NCBI GenBank assembly: GCA_963576475.1
Contig: OY754964.1
Coordinates: 47,318,861-47,382,860, forward strand
Length of the DNA stretch: 64,000 bases
Direction of reading: 5' to 3'
Source of the DNA: Molanna angustata
Taxonomy: Eukaryota > Arthropoda > Insecta > Trichoptera > Molannidae
This document shows, piece after piece, positions 59,701 to 64,000 of the stretch. A model generated the notes under the pieces. It saw only the letters and a program-made list of their open reading frames with translations, was not told the DNA's origin and did no database searches. Position numbers and translations under genes: made by a program. The stretch's first letter is position 1, and every line of letters starts with the position of its first letter.

Positions 59701-62700
59701 ATATAGGTAAAATGAGTAAAAATATGTATTTATTTTTTTTAAATTGTAGCGAAATCTTTATTTTTATATTATTTTTATTTATATTATTTTTATTTATATT
59801 ATTTTTATTTATTTATTTTTATATTTCTTTATTTTATCCATTGTGCGATTACTGAACGTTTCTGTTTAGTGAGATTGTACTGTATATTTATTACCACATA
59901 AAACTGACCCTAGTTTAGTTCTAAATTTTGATTTACACAAATAATTTATTTACCTAGTGTTGTTTGTGAGCAATATTAATGATTACAATGAAAAAATAAA
60001 TAAAACGTGAATTAGTTATTATTATTATTTAACAGCAGAATTAGTTATTATTGTGAATTATTTATTATTATTATTTGGCAGTTATTGCTGATGGGCCGGT
60101 ATTGCGTGTTTCTTTGTATAATATACATCCAATCTATTCTCGAGTTGAACTTCCTTTGGTAAACTTTTTCATCACCACCATCCTTATGACATGTTTGGTA
60201 GCACTGACATTCCATTGTCTAGTTATTTAACCCAATCAAGACGGGTAGGTAAAAGTACTTGCATTCCCTACGGACGGCCAGTATTTTGCGTCGCACACAG
60301 TTTTTTTTTCAATCTCGTTTTAATTGAATATAATAACGGTAAAAAAAAATCTAATGATGTAGATATATGATAAAAATATCAAAGATAAACAAAAGATCAC
60401 ATAAACTCAATGAAATTGAACACTTCATAATATAAACATAATATAAATGAAGAATAATGTTATCGTACTTATCTCCATACAAAAAAGTACATGGCGTCAT
60501 CGATATGTCACGTGATCCTTCCACCATTTGATGTAGATAAGGAATATGCGCCGATTTTGTATTAGTAAGGATCAAATTCAATGTAGAATATTGAGCGCGA
60601 AACAACAAAATGAACTGGCGCAGTATCCCTCTTTCCTACGCGCATGCGTATTATATCTTTACAGAGCGCGGGAGATTGTGAATTTCGCCGGCGATGATCG
60701 ATGAATTTCAGTGTTTAGAGTTCTTAATTTTTTTAAATAATTTAAACATTGTTTTGTTGATTCACCGACAGATGTCTTGAAGTCAAATATATGGGAGTAA
60801 TATTCATCCAATTTTCGTCTCAATCAAGTATGAATTTACTGAGATATGAAGGTTCACAATTGTGTATAGCCATGAGGGCATGTATAGATGACGCTCGGCG
60901 TTTAAGCACGCTACCGTTGGGCATCTATACATGACGCTCGTCTTAAAAAGGTTCACAAGGTTACTATAATATGTAATAAAATTTGTTTTGTAGGATGCCC
61001 TAATCGTTGGACGTTTCATCCTGCTGCTCTAGTTCCAGTCGCCTGGTACAGGACTGGAGATATCATCAGAGTCATATCTGACCTTGCTCAAGTTCGACAG
61101 TTACAAAGACAACACGGAGAATGGGTTCCTGCAATGGAAACTGTAAGAACAACATTAGATTATAATCATCAATAATTTATTGATTTTAAATTTGTACAAT
61201 TATTGGTGTAATACCCAACTTTCATTGCACTTTCAGAAATTGTTATAATAATATATTAACAAAACAATACAATTGGCTTTCAATGTTACTAATGTTCATA
61301 ATTAGTCTGATTATTGTTATATTTTATTTTTCTTTGGTACTAAATACTATTGTATTATTATTATAGAATATGATACAATGCTTAAGCTGATGTTTAAATA
61401 TAAATCAGATGTTAATGATAATAAAATAAGAGTTGTTTTATTTCCAGGCACTGGGAAAGAATGCTCGCATCATAAATGTGTATTCTGATGGAGATTTAAG
61501 AATACAGGTTTTGGATAATAACAGCAAAGGAATGTGGACATTGAACCCCCAGTGTGTGACACTCGTTCAGAGGTGTCCAAATCCGGAACAGAGTCCACAA
61601 GCTTCTCCAGCACACAACGCTAATCCTGTGTCCAATACTCAAGGAAATAATGGTCAAGCAGCCAGCGCTCAAGTTGCCGCACAAGGTCCATCTAGTCCCA
61701 GTCCCGATAGACCCGAGATGAGATTATTAATGAGCAAAGTTGCACAGGGAAACTTGGAGTATGTTAAGGATCTTTATGAAACTGACAGAAGTATTGTAAG
61801 TCATGATGATAATATACAATAGATGATGCTAATATTTTTTATTTATTTATTTGGCAACGATACATAATTACATTATACATAATACAGCATTAAGTACCTA
61901 TAACAACAAAATAATTTCAAGATTACTCGATTCATTCGTTTCTTCATTAGAATTATTAAGATTTGCATAATTTGTGTTTAGTAACACTACTCGGGATTTT
62001 CTTGACTTCTTCAGTTTGTTTTATTTGTATGAAATTGTTTATTTCAGATCGACAGTCCATATTGTGGTAAAACTCTACTGCAGGTCGCTGCTTATCAGGG
62101 ACATCGTCCTCTTGTTCAGTTTCTTTTATCCAAGGGAGCTAAACCGACAGCTGTCGATGATGACGGAGATTCTGTATTGCACGATGCAGCTTTTGGGAAC
62201 CAACCTGAGGTAATATATCTGTTGTGATTGTGCAACCTATGGTACATTTCATATTCTTTTAATGAATTATTAGAAAATATTACTTTGATGCAATTCACAT
62301 GTAATTTTTATTTTTAGATACTAGAAATACTGCTGTCGGATAAAGAGGTGGACATAAACGCTGTAAATAGAAGCCGTTGTACAGCGCTTCATATTGCTGC
62401 TCATAAATGTCTACCACATTGTGTTTGGGTACTTCTTCAACATAAACCTAATGTCAATTTGCAGGTACATACGTGGATCTTATTATTTTTCTGAATTATT
62501 TAAATATTCAATATAAAAGTTATACTAATATACAAATAAATTTTTTCATGTAAGTACCAGTTTCTTTTGTGTAAAAACATGTTTTTAAATTTAGGATACA
62601 TACGGCGACACAGCATTGCATGATGCGATAAATAATCAGTGTACAACAAGTATAGTACAGAGCAGTAGTGCACCTGCAGGACAAACTCCATTAGCGCCTC

Positions 62701-64000
62701 CCCTTTCTGGTTCAATGAGAATAATTCAAATGTTGTGTGATTATCCAGGTAATCTTTTTATACCTATCATGATAATTCTATAATATACAAGATAGTAAGA
62801 ATTTAAATACAATTATTTCAATTCTTATTCACTTGAAAAAAATTACAGTATATTAAATTGAAATTAAATAGATCTGTTTAACATTTCAGTTAGTTAAAGA
62901 GTAGGAAATTAGGTATTTATTTTATTTATGACTTGTTATTTCACAAATTATGACATTATTTCCGTTTTTATCAATACTGTTTCTGGAAATAAGTTGAAGT
63001 ATTGTAGATTATTTTGTAAAGTAACTAGACATACTAATGTCATCTATAGACAAATAGCATGAATTTGTAATAATTTGAAAATGTTATTTTTTTTTTTACA
63101 AAAAAATGAATATGTCCTTGTTAAACAAGTACATATACATCTTCCTATGTTCCCTAAAATAAGCATAAATGCTTGTGCTATAGGTGAACGAAATCGGTCG
63201 AGGCAGGATTCGAACTAGCGACCACAAGCACACTGGACCACACTGGATTACTAACCCAATAGCACTAACCACTCTGCCATCAACCCATCTGATTTATTAA
63301 ACCATCTAATTTATTTCAACCATTCTATGCTACATCATTTCTTAAACTGTCTCATTTGATGTCCAATTATTAGGTGAACCTGTTTTAGGACATCCAATAA
63401 GTTATCCTATTATTATCAATAACTTCAAGACATATTTTTTGATCTTAATTAAATTTAAAATACTTTGATCAAAATTTTCCTTTTGGATTCTTCTATGCCA
63501 ATGGATATAAAACAGTTATTTACTGTCTTTTTTAGTATGTCTAACATATTTTTTGCGTTATGTAGTATATTGTACATTTCAAGAAATTTAAAATTATGCT
63601 GTGGGAATGTGGTGCTAGTTTTTTTCTTTATAATAATTGACTTTTGAGCAATACGAGTAGTGTAGTAGGCTTGCTATTGGGTATTCAACATCGGTAACAA
63701 ATGGTTTAATATCGGCTATCGGGTAAATAAATTATTCAGCCATTTTGTGTCAACTTTATAGATAGTCCAAGAAGTATTATTTCATTTTTGTTATTTGAGT
63801 ATTCACTATGTATTAATTGAAATCTGGTTATTTTATTTTTGTTTTCTTTAATTTTGAATTACTATTACTTTGACCAAAGCCTTTGTATTGATAATATTGT
63901 TCCATATTTTGATTTTCAGATACAAATTTTGCACTGGCAAACAAGCGAGGATTCAATGCATTACAACATGCTGCGTTGAAAGGGAACGCCTTTGCTTGCG
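47733..64000 (+). CDS. mib2: mind bomb 2 E3 ubiquitin ligase, 5' 14 exons (3' end outside window)
   Basis: Exons: 47733-47790, 51612-51779, 53019-53190, 56222-56337, 57394-57493, 57653-57738, 58341-58528, 58942-59008, 60994-61142, 61448-61795, 62048-62209, 62318-62464, 62595-62748, 63920-64000+. All borders are GT-AG and phases join without a stop, giving 665 residues. MIB proteins are RING E3 ligases; MIB1/MIB2 ubiquitinate Notch ligands for endocytosis, and Drosophila mib2 is needed for muscle integrity. Chosen over mib1 because 'GVRHPNI.CDCC', 'GHGGWNPRMA' and 'RWTFHPAAL' match the MIB2 pattern. Domain order: MIB/HERC2, ZZ finger, MIB/HERC2, two MIB repeats, then ankyrin repeats. Further ankyrin repeats and RING fingers (MIB2 is about 950-1050 aa) lie beyond 64000. 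The first Met starts directly in the MIB/HERC2 domain, so an upstream coding exon is not required. Confidence 0.95.
48449..48695. repeat. Dispersed repeat, 'ttggggtgtttc' family, in mib2 intron 1
   Basis: 'agttggagtgtttctgcg', 'ggcagttaaacacataaatt' and 'acaaattttcagcaatc' follow the order of the copy at 14677-14880. A long 'gtaagag..ctcttac' hairpin at 48612-48645 is specific to this copy. Confidence 0.5.
51406..51525 (+). mobile_element. tRNA-derived SINE, family B, degenerate
   Basis: 'cctttgtggctcaagttaca' A-box side and 'tcccaggtgcgatttatcgt' B-box side, then 'ggagacatagtttttcactg'. Clearly the same order as 35815-35900 with many changes. Ends about 90 bp before mib2 exon 2. Confidence 0.6.
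52333..52550 (+). mobile_element. tRNA-derived SINE, family A, with an internal AT-rich insertion
   Basis: 'gatgggtggtggcagagtag' head with 'gcgagttcgaatcct' B box intact, then about 70 bp of inserted sequence including (AATA)n, then the normal body from 'tttcgttcacctaagcgcaa' to an oligo-T/A end. In mib2 intron 2. Confidence 0.75.
53295..54526. mobile_element. Long-TIR DNA element in mib2 intron 3
   Basis: The left arm (about 53300-53475) and right arm (54345-54520) are inverted repeats of roughly 175 bp. Examples are 'cacaatgtgaggtaactagt' against its complement at 54500-54519, 'acacaccaacctcatcacat' against 54422-54441, and 'aacatctcacatt' against 53446-53458. The ends read CACAATGTGAGG. 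The middle contains the 'gtggccaac' repeat of 39003-39640 inverted. No transposase seen; target duplication not clear. Confidence 0.75.
54560..55075 (-). mobile_element. LINE RT C-terminal tail, minus strand
   Basis: The minus-strand frame from about 55075 reads 'PTIQQIINYEKIMYIYKIK', then 'HNYDTRQRNISNRTDRLN', 'STSIHLYNQLPDDIKHCQKL' and 'FFKKKVK' to a stop at 54785. The 'HLYNQLP..IK' end is typical of jockey/CR1-type LINEs. A TTTA run at 54563-54582 marks the 3' end of the element on the minus strand. Confidence 0.75.
54896..55990. repeat. 184-bp tandem array, about six copies, derived from the LINE tail
   Basis: The unit begins 'tttgtttagtctgtctgttc' at 54896, 55085, 55269, 55453, 55637 and 55821. 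Spacing is 189 then 184 four times. Units 2-6 are nearly identical, and the last ends at 'gtgggttctg' near 55987. Unit 1 is continuous with the LINE coding tail, so the array grew from LINE sequence. 184 is not a multiple of three, so the frame shifts between units. Confidence 0.9.
57775..58260 (+). repeat. 'CCGACTTCCAAAAAAGG' dispersed repeat in mib2 intron 6
   Basis: Begins 'ccgacttccaaaaaaggaag' at 57779, then 'aggttataaatttgacgtg'. This start is like a repeat very common in lepidopteran genomes. The following text repeats a theme ('tgatgggatctatga' at 57947, 'tgatgggatccatga' at 58115) with a spacing of about 168 bp, suggesting tandem or nested copies. Identification by wording only. Confidence 0.5.
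58560..58900 (-). repeat. Probable minus-strand LINE tail debris in mib2 intron 7
   Basis: 'tccaacctacctcagtctg' and 'tcccattt'-like GC-balanced text, unlike the surrounding AT-rich intron, recall the antisense of insect RTE-type 3' regions. I cannot obtain a clean translation. Confidence 0.3.
59068..59172 (-). mobile_element. RTE-like LINE tail, 'GRPRKGWHDHV' family, extreme 3' end (reverse)
   Basis: 'ccatcacgccatgtccctta' then 'ggtaggcagagagaaccgaa' is the exact reverse complement style of 20265-20325, beginning with the 'catacatac' microsatellite tail. Only about 100 bp remains. In mib2 intron 8. Confidence 0.7.
59250..59600 (-). mobile_element. RTE-type LINE C-terminus, minus strand
   Basis: The minus-strand frame from 59454 reads 'MTNNRWTKKLVEWRPRGDKR', 'QGRPPNRWMDDIKRFVGPEW' and 'REEWRRRGKVYVLQW' to a stop at 59254. 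This is the common tail of insect endonuclease-RTs ('RGRP..RW.DDI', 'REEWR'). Older coding traces continue to about 59590. In mib2 intron 8. Confidence 0.8.
59601..60993 (+). other. mib2 intron 8 remainder
   Basis: An (ATTTTTATTT)n tract lies at 59758-59838. From about 60225 ('aacccaatcaagacgggt') to about 60950 ('cgctcgtcttaaaaaggtt') the composition is less AT-rich and the ends are weakly inverted (AAGACG / CGTCTT), so a DNA element is possible. Near 60874-60945 'atgacgctcg' is duplicated in 'tatagatgacgctcg' and 'tatacatgacgctcg'. No exon-like sequence seen. Confidence 0.3.
62048..64000 (+). other. mib2: mib2 exons 11-14: ankyrin repeats (continuing past the window)
   Basis: Ankyrin consensus pieces: 'GKTLLQVAAYQGHRPLVQFL' and 'DGDSVLHDAAFGNQPE' (exon 11), 'NAVNRSRCTALHIAAHKC' and 'VWVLLQHKPNVNLQ' (exon 12), 'DTYGDTALHDAINNQ' (exon 13), 'NKRGFNALQHAALKGN' (exon 14). 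Exon 13 includes a Ser/Pro-rich loop ('SSSAPAGQTPLAPPLSGS') between helices. Exon 14 is open at the window edge. Confidence 0.9.
63087..63292 (-). mobile_element. tRNA-derived SINE, family A (reverse copy) in mib2 intron 13
   Basis: A T run at 63090-63099, then 'gaatatgtccttgttaaaca' tail, 'aagcataaatgcttgtgcta' body and a head with 'aggattcgaactagcg' (B box on minus strand: 'GTTCGAATCC'). A short duplication 'caccactgg/cacactgga' disturbs the anticodon arm. Confidence 0.8.

Larger units (their letters stand above)
58341..61795 (+). other. mib2: mib2 exons 7-10: MIB repeats and Pro/Ser/Gln linker
   Basis: Exon 7 (residues 234-296) starts with a Ser/Gly/Asn-rich insert ('SNSSAAVNGSNSGGVGSGSG') before 'LCPGDRVRVALDADTLRHLQ' and 'GHGGWNPRMAD', the first MIB repeat. 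Exon 8 finishes it ('YIGKVGVVHRVTERGDIRVQ'). Exon 9 begins 'RWTFHPAALVPV' and has the second repeat ('VISDLAQVRQLQRQHGEWVP'). Exon 10 completes it ('ARIINVYSDGDLRIQV'), then a low-complexity Asn/Gln/Ser/Pro linker (about residues 410-450) and 'MRLLMSKVAQGNLEYVKDLY', the lead into the ankyrin repeats. Confidence 0.9.

Noticed and set aside
47733..64000. mib1 instead of mib2
   Set aside because: 'GVRHPNI.CDCC', 'GHGGWNPRMA' and 'RWTFHPAAL' follow the MIB2 pattern, not MIB1.

Overview
The window is AT-rich eukaryotic nuclear DNA, almost certainly from an insect. Spliced single-copy genes with GT-AG introns sit in a sea of non-LTR, LTR, SINE and MITE-like repeats. The RTE-like LINE tails ending in TATG microsatellites, the 'CCGACTTCCAAAAAAGG' repeat and the small tRNA-derived SINEs recall Lepidoptera (Trichoptera is possible). 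That placement is an inference; nothing here proves the order.

Host genes: (1) a single terminal exon on the minus strand (12040-12210) with the tail-anchor end of a VAP/VAP33-like ER protein, whose upstream exons I could not find; (2) an unrecognised 118-aa membrane ORF on the minus strand (21608-21964); (3) TMEM242, complete in four exons on the plus strand (29583-32830); (4) PDCD2/Zfrp8, complete in six exons on the minus strand (33551-42008), convergent with TMEM242; (5) mib2 (mind bomb 2 E3 ubiquitin ligase) on the plus strand from 47733, divergent from PDCD2. Fourteen mib2 exons are visible and the window ends inside the ankyrin repeats. TMEM242 (respiratory-complex assembly) and PDCD2 (ribosomal-protein chaperone) are housekeeping genes; no operon-like link between the genes is implied.

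Mobile DNA: 0.5-2.1 kb holds a decayed RT LINE split by poly-T retroelements. 12.4-13.4 and 20.0-20.3 kb hold RTE-like tails. 15.5-16.6 kb holds a truncated PIF/Harbinger (HARBI1-like) transposase on the minus strand with splice sites still readable. 16.6-18.7 kb is a frameshifted L2/CR1-like LINE. 20.5-21.6 kb is a TTA-flanked MITE with internal triplication. 24.4-29.25 kb is a young LTR element on the minus strand with 1.04-kb LTRs, an ATTT target duplication, a PBS, a PPT and a decayed interior. A third LTR copy lies head-to-head with PDCD2 at 42.17 kb and is broken by a 4-kb block of LINE sequence. Introns carry two tRNA-derived SINE families, several long-TIR elements, a LINE tail with an internal inversion, and a 184-bp tandem array made from LINE coding sequence.

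I found no CRISPR array, rRNA, prokaryotic operon or obvious new enzymatic system. The most interesting signals are retroelement structures: the repeated PBS-like units in the LTR element, its head-to-head placement at two housekeeping promoters, nested insertions with exact boundaries, and the LINE-derived satellite. All gene calls rest on reading translations and splice sites by eye, without database searches.
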